The notes under the pieces are model-generated. The model was not told the origin of the DNA and did not search any database. It saw nothing but the letters and a program-made list of their open reading frames with translations. Below, one piece after another: positions 18,740 through 27,165 of a stretch of DNA of 64,000 bases; the first letter of the stretch is position 1; each line of letters opens with the position of its first letter. The position numbers and the translations under genes are program-made. Origin of the DNA: Prochlorococcus sp. scB243_495D8 (GTDB lineage Bacteria > Cyanobacteriota > Cyanobacteriia > PCC-6307 > Cyanobiaceae). The stretch spans positions 268,877-332,876 of the forward strand of contig JFLT01000187.1 of the NCBI GenBank assembly GCA_000634195.1, in the 5' to 3' direction.

Positions 18740-19011
18740 ATTCTCTTTTATTTAACTGATCCCGAAGAAAAAATATATTTTTGTTGAGTTGTTAACAAAT
18801 TCAGGTAATAAAATTTAAAAAAAAGAAAATTAATTTACATTTCAAAAAGATCTGAAAATTAATTAATTTCTTTGATACCAACTGTTTTGAAGATAAATAT
18901 CAATTTTGAGAATTTTTTAGTAGTCAGAGGATCCTGACGACAGGCCAAAAATACACACAATTCCTAAAAAAAAAGAACATACTGATCCCAAACAAAAACG
19001 GAGAATTTAAA
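18740..19011. other. AT-rich intergenic region with leader of the DUF4912 gene
   Basis: No gene of more than trivial size is seen here. Near 18925 there is a short inverted repeat (GTCAG...CTGAC around GGATC) that is too short to call a terminator. The GGAGA at 19000-19004 is the ribosome-binding site of the next gene. Confidence 0.5.
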
Positions 19012-20112
19012 GTGGCTGATGGGATCATGAATAAAGATCAATTACTCTCACTAACCCTCAGACAATTACGTCAAGAAGCAAGTAAATTATCGGTTCCGTT
19101 ATACAGTCGTAAAACAAAATCTGTTTTAGTTGATTTAATACTTAAATATCAAGAAAAATCTACAAAAAAAACATACAATACACCTCTGGAGTCAAAATCT
19201 AAAGAAACTTCTGAGTCCAATGCTTTCAATAGTAGTGAAGAAGTCAAGACAAATGTAGTTTTCCTACCCCGAGATCCTGATTGGGCTTATGTTTTTTGGC
19301 AAATTTCTGATTTAGATAGAGAAAAAGCACAATCTTTGGGAGCCAATAAATTATGTCTACGACTATTTGATGCGTCTGGTTCTGAAGGAAGCAACTTGAA
19401 TCAAGGAACACTTAGGGAGATAGCAGTTGATAGTTACAGTACTGAGTGGTACTTGCCAATCCCACTTGCAGATAGAGATTATAAAGTCGAATTAGGTTAC
19501 AAATATGGTTTTAACTGGATGTCATTGGCATTTTCTTCGATAAGCCATGTTCCCGGGTCTCATCCTTCTGAGCAAATTCTTGATAAATTTGTACCTTTTA
19601 ATTTAGATTCTGCACCTGAGTCAATCCCAGATACTTCTAATCCTGATTTTTCAGAACAAAATGGTATGCATGAAAGGTTATACCAAGCAGCAACAAACAT
19701 TCCTCTTAGAAGAAAAGTTGGTTCTGAAGAATTTATGGAAAACGTAAATTCAACGAATCTCAATGATAATCTTACAGATTCAGGTGCAGGTAAATGGTCA
19801 TCAGGTTTAAATGATTCTGGAAGCGGAATTGTTAAAAATAGATCTTTTTGGCTCGTTGCTGATGCTGAATTAATTGTTTACGGAGCTACAGAGCCTTCCG
19901 CAAAACTGACAATAGGAGGAGAAGATGTACCTCTTGCTGCAGATGGTACTTTTAGAATTCAAGTTCCCTTTAGAGACGGGACTCAAAAATATGATATTAA
20001 AGCTGTTGACGTATCTGGTGAGCAAGAAAAAAGTATATCAATGAAATTTGATAGAACTACACCACTTGACGATACTAATGAAAAAGATAATGCTGAGACT
20101 GAATGGTTTTAA
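19012..20112 (+). CDS. DUF4912 domain protein with N-terminal Rho-like/SAP-like helix
   Basis: A 366-residue protein. Residues 6-45 (LTLRQLRQEASKLSVPLYSRKTK) resemble the small helical Rho N-terminal/SAP-type nucleic-acid-binding motif. Residues 80-190 are the DUF4912 domain (FLPRDPDWAYVFWQISDLDR). The C-terminal part has a second beta-rich unit (LIVYGATEPSAKLTIGGEDV). The function is unknown. GTG 19012 is chosen because GGAGA lies 7 bases before it; ATG 19027 is a possible alternative. Confidence 0.85.
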   Translation: MADGIMNKDQLLSLTLRQLRQEASKLSVPLYSRKTKSVLVDLILKYQEKSTKKTYNTPLESKSKETSESNAFNSSEEVKTNVVFLPRDPDWAYVFWQISDLDREKAQSLGANKLCLRLFDASGSEGSNLNQGTLREIAVDSYSTEWYLPIPLADRDYKVELGYKYGFNWMSLAFSSISHVPGSHPSEQILDKFVPFNLDSAPESIPDTSNPDFSEQNGMHERLYQAATNIPLRRKVGSEEFMENVNSTNLNDNLTDSGAGKWSSGLNDSGSGIVKNRSFWLVADAELIVYGATEPSAKLTIGGEDVPLAADGTFRIQVPFRDGTQKYDIKAVDVSGEQEKSISMKFDRTTPLDDTNEKDNAETEWF

Positions 20113-20118
20113 AAATTA

Positions 20119-20289
20119 ATGCTGAAAAAGATTGTAGCTTTTACTCCATTATTTGGGGCAGTAACGTTTCCACTAATAGTTCCTATTACAATTTCTAAAT
20201 TTGGTGTTAACTATGGAATTCTTAGTGCATTATTAATTTCTTCATTATGGTTTATCGCTATGTTAAGAACTTCCGAAATGCCACATTAA
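20119..20289 (+). CDS. Small two-span membrane protein (56 aa)
   Basis: An ATG-initiated frame of 56 residues lies 6 bases after the DUF4912 stop. It is hydrophobic with two likely spans, residues 6-24 (VAFTPLFGAVTFPLIVPIT) and 33-50 (GILSALLISSLWFIAMLR), and a short polar end. The composition is membrane-protein-like and not random for this AT content, and it fills the gap before pgm exactly. I do not recognise a family. It is probably co-transcribed with the DUF4912 gene. Confidence 0.7.
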   Translation: MLKKIVAFTPLFGAVTFPLIVPITISKFGVNYGILSALLISSLWFIAMLRTSEMPH

Positions 20290-20321
20290 TTTAGTTAGAT
20301 TTTTGGAAGTTTCCTAAGAAT

Positions 20322-21959
20322 ATGAATCAAGTTAGTGTAATTAATATTAATTCTCCTTTTCTAGATCAAAAACCAGGTACCTCTGGGTTAAGAAAAAGTA
20401 CTTTAAAGTTTCAGGAAGAACACTATCTAGAAGTTTTTATTGAAGCAATCTTACAATCATTAGAAGATTTAAAAGGTTCAACATTAGTAGTTGGTGGTGA
20501 TGGCAGATATGGCAATATTGAAGCAATAGAAAAAATTGTCCAAATATGTGTTGCTCATAAAGTTCAAAAGGTTATTGTTCCAAAATACGGTTTATTATCA
20601 ACTCCTGCGACATCACATTTAATAAGAAAAGAAAACGCTATTGGTGGAATTATTCTTTCTGCAAGCCATAATCCTGGTGGGATTGATGGCGACTTTGGAG
20701 TGAAATTGAATATCTCTAATGGTGGTCCAGCTCCTGAGATAATTACTAATAAGATTTTCAAGGCTTCACAATTACTAACAAGTTATAAAATTTGTAAAAT
20801 TCAAATACCTGATTTTAGTGAATATGGAACTTATTCTTACGACGAAACTACCTTAGAAATTATTGATGGATTAACAGATTATTCTAATTTGATGGAGAAA
20901 ATTTTTGATTTTGATCAAATTAGTGATTTTTTAAAGAAAGACTTCTCGTTAATCTTTGATGCAATGAATGCTGTTACAGGCCCATATGCAAAAAATATTT
21001 TTGTTGAAAAAATGGGTCTTACCCCTGATTGTGTAATGAATGGTAACCCGTTAAAAGATTTTGGAGGTTTACATCCTGATCCCAATCTTACTTACGCATC
21101 CCACTTGGCTGATTTGTTATTAAATAAAAAATCTTATAGTTTTGGTGCTGCTTGCGATGGAGATGGAGATAGGAATATGATCTTAGGAAGTGGATGTTTT
21201 GTAAATCCTAGCGATAGCCTTGCGGTTATCACTGCTAATACAAAATGTGTACCAGGTTATAAAGATGGCATTGCAGGTGTGGCAAGATCCATGCCAACCA
21301 GCTCAGCGGTTGATATTGTTGCTCGATCATTAAATATACCTTGTTTCGAGACACCTACTGGATGGAAGTTTTTTGGAAATCTTTTAGATTCTAATTTAAT
21401 TACTTTATGTGGAGAAGAAAGTTTCGGAACAGGTAGTAATCATGTGAGAGAGAAAGATGGACTATGGGCAGTTTTATATTGGTTACAAGTTTTAGCTGAG
21501 AAAAAATGTTCGGTAAGTGATTTGATGCAGAATCATTGGAAAAAATTTGGTAGGAATTATTATTCAAGACATGATTATGAGGCAATTCCCTCAAATATTG
21601 CTAATCAAATCTTTGGTAATTTAACTTCTATGCTCGAAAATTTAAGAGGAAATAGTTTTGCTGGCAATTTAGTTAAAGTTGCAGATAACTTTTCATATCT
21701 AGATCCCATCGATAATTCCATAAGTGAAAATCAAGGTTTAAGATTGGTTCTTGAGGATAATTCTCGAGTAATTGTCCGCCTCTCTGGAACTGGAACTAAG
21801 GGTGCAACATTAAGACTTTACTTTGAAAAATTTTTCGATCCTCAACAGAATCTTTCGTTAAATCCTCAGATCGCTTTGAAACCTCTAATAGATGATTTAG
21901 ATGCCTTATTAAATATTTCAAAACTTACTCAAATGGAAACTCCTACAGTAATTACATAG
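20322..21959 (+). CDS. pgm: Phosphoglucomutase (alpha-D-hexomutase)
   Basis: Interconverts glucose 1-phosphate and glucose 6-phosphate for glycogen and sugar-nucleotide metabolism. The 545-residue protein has the active-site serine loop ILSASHNPGG (about residue 115), the metal-binding loop CDGDGDRNM (about 280), the sugar-binding ETPTGWKFFGN and GEESFGTGSNHVREKDG, and the phosphate-binding RLSGTGTKGATLR near the C-terminus. This is the long eukaryote-like PGM1 form. All key motifs are intact. Confidence 0.95.
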   Translation: MNQVSVININSPFLDQKPGTSGLRKSTLKFQEEHYLEVFIEAILQSLEDLKGSTLVVGGDGRYGNIEAIEKIVQICVAHKVQKVIVPKYGLLSTPATSHLIRKENAIGGIILSASHNPGGIDGDFGVKLNISNGGPAPEIITNKIFKASQLLTSYKICKIQIPDFSEYGTYSYDETTLEIIDGLTDYSNLMEKIFDFDQISDFLKKDFSLIFDAMNAVTGPYAKNIFVEKMGLTPDCVMNGNPLKDFGGLHPDPNLTYASHLADLLLNKKSYSFGAACDGDGDRNMILGSGCFVNPSDSLAVITANTKCVPGYKDGIAGVARSMPTSSAVDIVARSLNIPCFETPTGWKFFGNLLDSNLITLCGEESFGTGSNHVREKDGLWAVLYWLQVLAEKKCSVSDLMQNHWKKFGRNYYSRHDYEAIPSNIANQIFGNLTSMLENLRGNSFAGNLVKVADNFSYLDPIDNSISENQGLRLVLEDNSRVIVRLSGTGTKGATLRLYFEKFFDPQQNLSLNPQIALKPLIDDLDALLNISKLTQMETPTVIT

Positions 21960-21992
21960 AATTGAAAGTAATGATTTTTTGATTTTATTTAT

Positions 21993-23282
21993 ATGCATTC
22001 AGAAAATTTATTTACTAATTATTCTCAAATAGAAAACAATGCACCTTTGGCAGATAAATTAAGACCAAAGAATTTGGAAGATTTTTTTGGTCAACAACCA
22101 ATTCTTAATGAGAATTCGCTTTTAAGAAGTGCAATATTAAACGATAAGATTAGTAATTTTATTTTTTCTGGTCCTCCTGGTGTTGGAAAAACTACTCTAA
22201 TTGAAATTATTTCTTTTAATACGCGGTCAAAATTAATTAAGTTAAATGCAGTATTATCAAGTGTTAAAGAATTAAGAAATGAAATCGCTAATGCAAAAGA
22301 TAGATTAATAAATTCAAAAAGAAAAACAATTTTATTTATCGATGAGGTTCATAGATTTACATCAGTTCAGCAAGATGCTTTATTACCTTCAATAGAAAAT
22401 GGAACTATAACTTTTATTGGTGCTACAACTGAAAACCCTTTCTTTGCAGTGAATAAAGCGCTTGTTAGCAGGTCTCGTATTTTTACATTACTTCCTTTGG
22501 CAGAAAATGATTTGCAGAAAATAATACAAAAAGTTATTACTCACTATGCAAAACAAAAAGATTCAAAAAAGGTTTATTTAACTCAAGATGCTATTAGTCA
22601 TTTAATTAAATTTTCTGGCGGAGATGCAAGGACATTAATTAATGCGCTAGAGATGGCTATAGAAACAAATGCTGAAAATGATGCTAAAGAAGTCAACATT
22701 AATCTCTCAATAGCAGAGGATGCACTACAAAAGAAAAATATTGTTTACGATAAAAATGGTCAAAATCATTACGATGTAATAAGCGCCTTTATCAAGTCCA
22801 TAAGAGGTTCTGATCCAGATGCAACTTTATTCTGGCTTGCGAATATGCTTGAGGCTGGTGAAGATCCTAATTTTATTTTTAGAAGATTACTTATATCTGC
22901 CAGTGAAGATATTGGAATAGCTGATCCTAATTGCATAGTAGTTGTACAATCCTGTTGTGATGCTTTTGATAGAGTCGGTTTTCCAGAAGGATTGTATTTT
23001 TTAACGCAGGCTTCTTTATATTTAGCTATTTCTCCAAAAAGTAACAGCACGAAAAGTATTTTTAAAGCAATTGAAACAATTAAATCTACTCATGCTTTTG
23101 ATGTTCCACTTCATTTAAAAAATAATTCTAATAGTTATGTAAATCCTCATAATTATCCAGGTAATTGGGTCTTACAAGAATATCTTCCTAAATCTTTAAA
23201 AGGTTTAAAAATATGGGAACCAAATAATAATGGATGGGAGAAAACTCAATATGAAGAACTGCTTAGAAGAAAAGAAAATTAA
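21993..23282 (+). CDS. rarA: Replication-associated recombination ATPase RarA/MgsA
   Basis: AAA+ ATPase of the clamp-loader type that acts at stalled forks. 429 residues with Walker A (GPPGVGKTT, about residue 60), Walker B (LFIDEVHRF, about 113), sensor 1 (GATTENPFF) and sensor 2 (GGDARTLINALE), then a tetramerisation domain with RGSDPDATLFWLANMLEAGEDP. It is complete. It converges with the phosphopantetheinyl transferase gene with a 4-base overlap. Confidence 0.93.
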   Translation: MHSENLFTNYSQIENNAPLADKLRPKNLEDFFGQQPILNENSLLRSAILNDKISNFIFSGPPGVGKTTLIEIISFNTRSKLIKLNAVLSSVKELRNEIANAKDRLINSKRKTILFIDEVHRFTSVQQDALLPSIENGTITFIGATTENPFFAVNKALVSRSRIFTLLPLAENDLQKIIQKVITHYAKQKDSKKVYLTQDAISHLIKFSGGDARTLINALEMAIETNAENDAKEVNINLSIAEDALQKKNIVYDKNGQNHYDVISAFIKSIRGSDPDATLFWLANMLEAGEDPNFIFRRLLISASEDIGIADPNCIVVVQSCCDAFDRVGFPEGLYFLTQASLYLAISPKSNSTKSIFKAIETIKSTHAFDVPLHLKNNSNSYVNPHNYPGNWVLQEYLPKSLKGLKIWEPNNNGWEKTQYEELLRRKEN

Positions 23283-23935
23283 AAATTTTTTGAACAACAA
23301 ATAATTTCAGGATTAAAAGAAGTTTTTTCTTCGTAGGCTAAAGCGATAGTCCAATTATGGAAGTTAATTTGCGAATAATTTAAGTGTATATTTTTCTTCT
23401 TATGAATTAACTCTTTAGGCTTTTCAAAAAATTGCCAATATTTAATGTCTTTAGCTATTTTTCCATGATCCCATTTTATAGCCGCTTCAACAGCACACCA
23501 TTGATTTAATATCATATTTTTTGTTAAATATTTATTATGGTTTGATTTATTCGTATGAAAAAAATATTTTTTTGCAAATTTTAAATGGTTAAAATCTCTA
23601 TCTGTTCTCTCAATATCAATCCCTATTTTGTCTCTATGCCAGACTATAGTAATGGCATCTTTACAATGACTTAAACTGATATTTCCCATGCCGGAGGGTA
23701 AACTTGGAGGTTCTCCAGGTTGAGCATTAATTGGAATTTCTAGGGGGTCTAAATCAAAAAGTGTTGAAAGTGATTGCCGCAAATAAGCTCTTGTTTCTAA
23801 GAAAATCTTTGATCTTGAATTTGTTAGGTTTTTTGCAGTTTTAATTTCTTCTATAGTTGCGACATCTTGCACACCTTTAATCTCATAAAACCAAATTTTT
23901 GGTATTTTATATTCATACTCATTTAATAATTTCAA
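23279..23935 (-). CDS. 4'-phosphopantetheinyl transferase (Sfp/HetI type)
   Basis: Transfers phosphopantetheine from CoA to carrier proteins such as acyl carrier protein. The 218-residue size and the metal-binding IGIDIERTD (about residue 101) identify the family. The second motif reads QWCAVEAAIKW: the metal-ligand Glu and the following Lys are kept but the Lys of the usual W-x-x-K-E is Val. The start is TTG 23935, whose codon overlaps the bcp ATG on the other strand by one base. The start is less sure than the identity. Confidence 0.85.
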   Translation of the reverse strand: MKLLNEYEYKIPKIWFYEIKGVQDVATIEEIKTAKNLTNSRSKIFLETRAYLRQSLSTLFDLDPLEIPINAQPGEPPSLPSGMGNISLSHCKDAITIVWHRDKIGIDIERTDRDFNHLKFAKKYFFHTNKSNHNKYLTKNMILNQWCAVEAAIKWDHGKIAKDIKYWQFFEKPKELIHKKKNIHLNYSQINFHNWTIALAYEEKTSFNPEIICCSKNF

Positions 23936-24402
23936 TGGCTCTTAAGGTTGGCGACAAAGCACCAGAATTTAAATTAAAAGATTCTTTTGAGAAAGAAGTT
24001 TCTCTTAGTGATTTTAAAGGTAAAAGAATAATACTATATTTTTATCCAAAAGATAATACTCCAGGATGTACTAAAGAAGCATGTAATTTTAAAGAGAATT
24101 GGGATTTACTCCAAAAAAATAATATTGTTGTGCTTGGTATTAGTAAAGATAATGCATCCTCTCATCAGAAGTTTATAGAAAAATTTAATTTACCTTTTAT
24201 TCTTTTAACTGATCCTGAACCTTACAAAGTTTCTTCTGATTACGATAGCTATGGACTGAAAAAATTCATGGGAAAAGAATATATGGGAATGATGAGAAAT
24301 ACTTTTTTAATTGATACTGAAGGTAAAATCGAAAAAATTTACTTAAAGGTAAAAGCAGCAATAATGGCTGATCATATAATTGCAGACCTTGGGTTAAGCT
24401 AA
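23935..24402 (+). CDS. bcp: Thioredoxin-dependent thiol peroxidase Bcp (peroxiredoxin Q)
   Basis: Reduces hydrogen and organic peroxides with thioredoxin. From ATG 23935 (MALKVGDKAPEFKLKD) the protein is 155 residues, the family size; an upstream in-frame start at 23899 would overlap the divergent gene. The peroxidatic Cys is in YPKDNTPGCTKEAC and the resolving Cys follows five residues later, as in the atypical 2-Cys class. The C-terminal 9 bases overlap the convergent coaX. Confidence 0.95.
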   Translation: MALKVGDKAPEFKLKDSFEKEVSLSDFKGKRIILYFYPKDNTPGCTKEACNFKENWDLLQKNNIVVLGISKDNASSHQKFIEKFNLPFILLTDPEPYKVSSDYDSYGLKKFMGKEYMGMMRNTFLIDTEGKIEKIYLKVKAAIMADHIIADLGLS

Positions 24403-25089
24403 TTTTTTTGTGGACAGGTGGTGAATAATCATCCCCTCCATAACTAAATTAGGAGCATTGATAATATTTTCTCTTTGAGTCTTTAGAGATTTTGTGATTA
24501 ATTGAGAGTCTCCCCCACAAATTATTAAAATATCCTTTTCGGGATTAAATAAAATATTAATCACGCCAGTAAGAGAGTTGATTACTCCTTTTAAGATTGC
24601 TTCTTCTGTATTAATTAAAAAATCTTTGATAGGAACATCATATTTTTTGGGAACTTTAAGATTTTTTGTATTTTGTTCCATTGATTTTAATTGTGTTAGA
24701 AAACCTGGAAGAAGTTGACCTCCAATAATAGATCCATTTGAATTCAATTTTGTTATTGAAAATATTGTTCCAAAATCTGCAATTAACAAATCTTTTTTGA
24801 AAGGGTTTTCAATAATTTTAAAAGCGGCAATACAAGCAAGAGCTCTATCAACTCCAAAATATTCAGGAAGATTTGATAATTGGATATCTTTAGTTTTTAT
24901 TTCATTTTCTTTTTTCAGCAAAAAATTTGGTAGTTTTCCTACAGAAGCCCAAATTAATTGATCAAGATCTATATTTTCGGGAACTTTTTGCTCTTTTTTG
25001 GTATGGAAGAATTTAGATTGATTTTTAGAATATTGAGCCCAATGAAGCCTACTATTGCCTACCAATAAAAAATTTATATCTGAGACCAT
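24394..25089 (-). CDS. coaX: Type III pantothenate kinase
   Basis: First step of coenzyme A synthesis. The 231-residue protein shows the type III pattern: N-terminal phosphate loop as FLLVGNSRLHW, GVDRALACIAAF, the acidic LIADFGTIFSI and GGQLLPGF. It is a little shorter than typical CoaX (~250) and the N-terminal D-x-G-N motif is diverged (LVGNS). It sits 15 bases downstream of cysH on the same strand, which may be an operon. Confidence 0.87.
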   Translation of the reverse strand: MVSDINFLLVGNSRLHWAQYSKNQSKFFHTKKEQKVPENIDLDQLIWASVGKLPNFLLKKENEIKTKDIQLSNLPEYFGVDRALACIAAFKIIENPFKKDLLIADFGTIFSITKLNSNGSIIGGQLLPGFLTQLKSMEQNTKNLKVPKKYDVPIKDFLINTEEAILKGVINSLTGVINILFNPEKDILIICGGDSQLITKSLKTQRENIINAPNLVMEGMIIHHLSTKKLA

Positions 25090-25104
25090 TGTTCTATGAT
25101 CAAT

Positions 25105-25827
25105 TTAATTATTAGTGTGAATCCCACATTCTTGTTTAATCCCTCCAAATCTTGTATCTCTGCCCTTTGTCTCAATACCATCGGGACTGCTTGAATGCCA
25201 ATCTCCTACAGAAGAATAACCTTTGATAAAAAGTGGATGGGCAGGTAAATTATTCTCTTCCATATAATAAAAAATATCTTTATTTGTCCAATTTAATAAA
25301 GGTCTTAAAGAGAGTCTTTGACGAATTACGTCTATGAATTTCATTTTGTTTCTATTTTCTGTTTGACTTGATCTAACACCGCTTGCCCAGCAGGAAATAT
25401 CATATTTTTCTAGACCATTTTCTAAAGGTTTTATCTTTCTCAATTCATGATACTTATCTAAATCACTCTCTTTTTTTGTTTCCCAAAGTTTTCCGTATTT
25501 GGCCTCCATTCTTGCTGGAGATAATTCACTTTGCAGAACTTCAACTTCCAAGGAAAAATTATCAATAAGCTTTTCAGCGTAATGGTATGTTTCTAGAGGA
25601 AGATAACCTGTATCTATCCAAAATATTTTGATTTTTTTTTGTAGAGATAATTTGCTGACCATATCTAAAAGGACTGATGACTGTATACCAAAACTTGTTG
25701 TAATAGCAAATTGATTATCAAACTTTTCATAACCCCATCTAAGCATTTCTTGAGGCTTCATATCTACAAGATCTTGATTATATTCCTTCAAGTTAGTTTG
25801 AATATCTTTGTGAATTTTTTCAATCAT
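25105..25827 (-). CDS. cysH: Phosphoadenylylsulfate (PAPS) reductase
   Basis: Reduces PAPS to sulfite in assimilatory sulfate reduction using thioredoxin. 240 residues with ITTSFGIQSSVLLDM (PP-loop like), FWIDTGYLP, and the catalytic ECGIH at the C-terminus. The paired cysteines that bind the 4Fe-4S cluster in APS reductases are absent, so it belongs to the PAPS-specific type. CysQ-like phosphatase (37793) and cysK (59783) in this window act in the same pathway. Confidence 0.93.
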   Translation of the reverse strand: MIEKIHKDIQTNLKEYNQDLVDMKPQEMLRWGYEKFDNQFAITTSFGIQSSVLLDMVSKLSLQKKIKIFWIDTGYLPLETYHYAEKLIDNFSLEVEVLQSELSPARMEAKYGKLWETKKESDLDKYHELRKIKPLENGLEKYDISCWASGVRSSQTENRNKMKFIDVIRQRLSLRPLLNWTNKDIFYYMEENNLPAHPLFIKGYSSVGDWHSSSPDGIETKGRDTRFGGIKQECGIHTNN

Positions 25828-25901
25828 TCTTCAGTTTGATTATGAGTTTAATTTTATTTCGCTCAATTTAAAAATTATTCGTATAGTTTAATAATACATT
25901 T

Positions 25902-27116
25902 ATGCATAACAATATTTCTCTAATGAAATCAATACAAAAACCAATAGTAATAGTTGGAGCAGGTTTTGCAGGTATGACATTTGCGTTGAATTTAAAGAAT
26001 CTTAACCCTTCTTTACCGATTCTTGTGGTTGATTATGAAACTAACTTTATATTTAAACCTTTAATGTATGAAGTTTTAAGTAAAGAAATAAGAAGTTGGG
26101 AAGCCACCCCAAAATTTGCAAATATTTTTTCTGATGCAGGTATAACTTTTTTAAGAAATTGTTTAACCAAGATTTCCTTCAAAGAAAATATTCTTGAATT
26201 TAGTGATGAATTAAAATTAAGTTATCAATATCTCGTTATCTGTACAGGATCTATTCCAAATAGTTTTTTTATAAAAGGTGTAGATGAAAATTGTTATTTT
26301 TTTAATGATGTTCAAGATTTAAATAAATTAAATTCTTTTTTAAAAAAATCACAAGATACTGCGTTTTATAAAAAGTTATTTATAGTTGGAGGTGGTCCCT
26401 CTGGTATCGAGTTGGCATGCAAAATTAAAGATATATTTACAGACCAATTTGAAATTAATGTGATAGAAAAATCAAACGAAATCCTCAATAAAAACAAAAT
26501 TTTTAATAGAGAACAAGCAGAGAAGGCATTAGAAAAAAGAAAAATCAACGTTCTTTTGAATTCCACAGTTAAAGAAGTCTCAGACACTAAGATTACTATT
26601 TCTAGTGAGGATGGAATAACTTCCTTGGATAAAGATATTGTTATTTGGACAGCGGGTGTTAAACCTAATTTGTCTTACTTAGAAACTGATCAAATAACAA
26701 AGAAATTTGGACGTATTTTAGTTAATAATAATTTGCAAATAGAAAACCATAAAAACTGTTTTGCTATTGGTGATATTTCAGTTATTGAAGGAATGGAGGA
26801 TTTACCCATAACTGCTCAGGTCGCTATGCAGGAAGGGAATCATCTTGCTAATAATTTAGAACTTTTAATTAAAGGAAAAGATCCTTTACCCTTTGAATTT
26901 CAAGACAACGGTGAAATGATTAGCTTAGGAATAGGCGAAGCTTCAATTTCTGGGCTTGGGGTAACTTTATCTGGGAAATTGGCTTTTGAGGCAAGAAGAC
27001 TTATATATGCTTCCAAGTTGCCCGATATTACAGAAAGCTTAAAATCTGCATCTTCATGGATATTCCAAAAAAAATCTATTTTTAAAAAGTTTCTTAAAAA
27101 AGATAATTCGAATTAA
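25902..27116 (+). CDS. Type II NAD(P)H dehydrogenase (NDH-2)
   Basis: Single-subunit flavoenzyme that passes electrons from NAD(P)H to quinone without pumping protons. 404 residues with two Rossmann folds: FAD site VIVGAGFAGMTFAL near residue 16 and NAD(P)H site IVGGGPSGIELAC near 165. Other family signs are VIWTAGVKPN and the C-terminal FAD contact CFAIGDIS. A membrane-binding C-terminal amphipathic region is plausible (SSWIFQKKSIFKKFLKK). An alternative start is ATG 25923. Confidence 0.9.
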   Translation: MHNNISLMKSIQKPIVIVGAGFAGMTFALNLKNLNPSLPILVVDYETNFIFKPLMYEVLSKEIRSWEATPKFANIFSDAGITFLRNCLTKISFKENILEFSDELKLSYQYLVICTGSIPNSFFIKGVDENCYFFNDVQDLNKLNSFLKKSQDTAFYKKLFIVGGGPSGIELACKIKDIFTDQFEINVIEKSNEILNKNKIFNREQAEKALEKRKINVLLNSTVKEVSDTKITISSEDGITSLDKDIVIWTAGVKPNLSYLETDQITKKFGRILVNNNLQIENHKNCFAIGDISVIEGMEDLPITAQVAMQEGNHLANNLELLIKGKDPLPFEFQDNGEMISLGIGEASISGLGVTLSGKLAFEARRLIYASKLPDITESLKSASSWIFQKKSIFKKFLKKDNSN

Positions 27117-27165
27117 ACTTTTTTGAAATATTGTTTTTGGGTATATTGAGTTAAATAAGTTTTGT

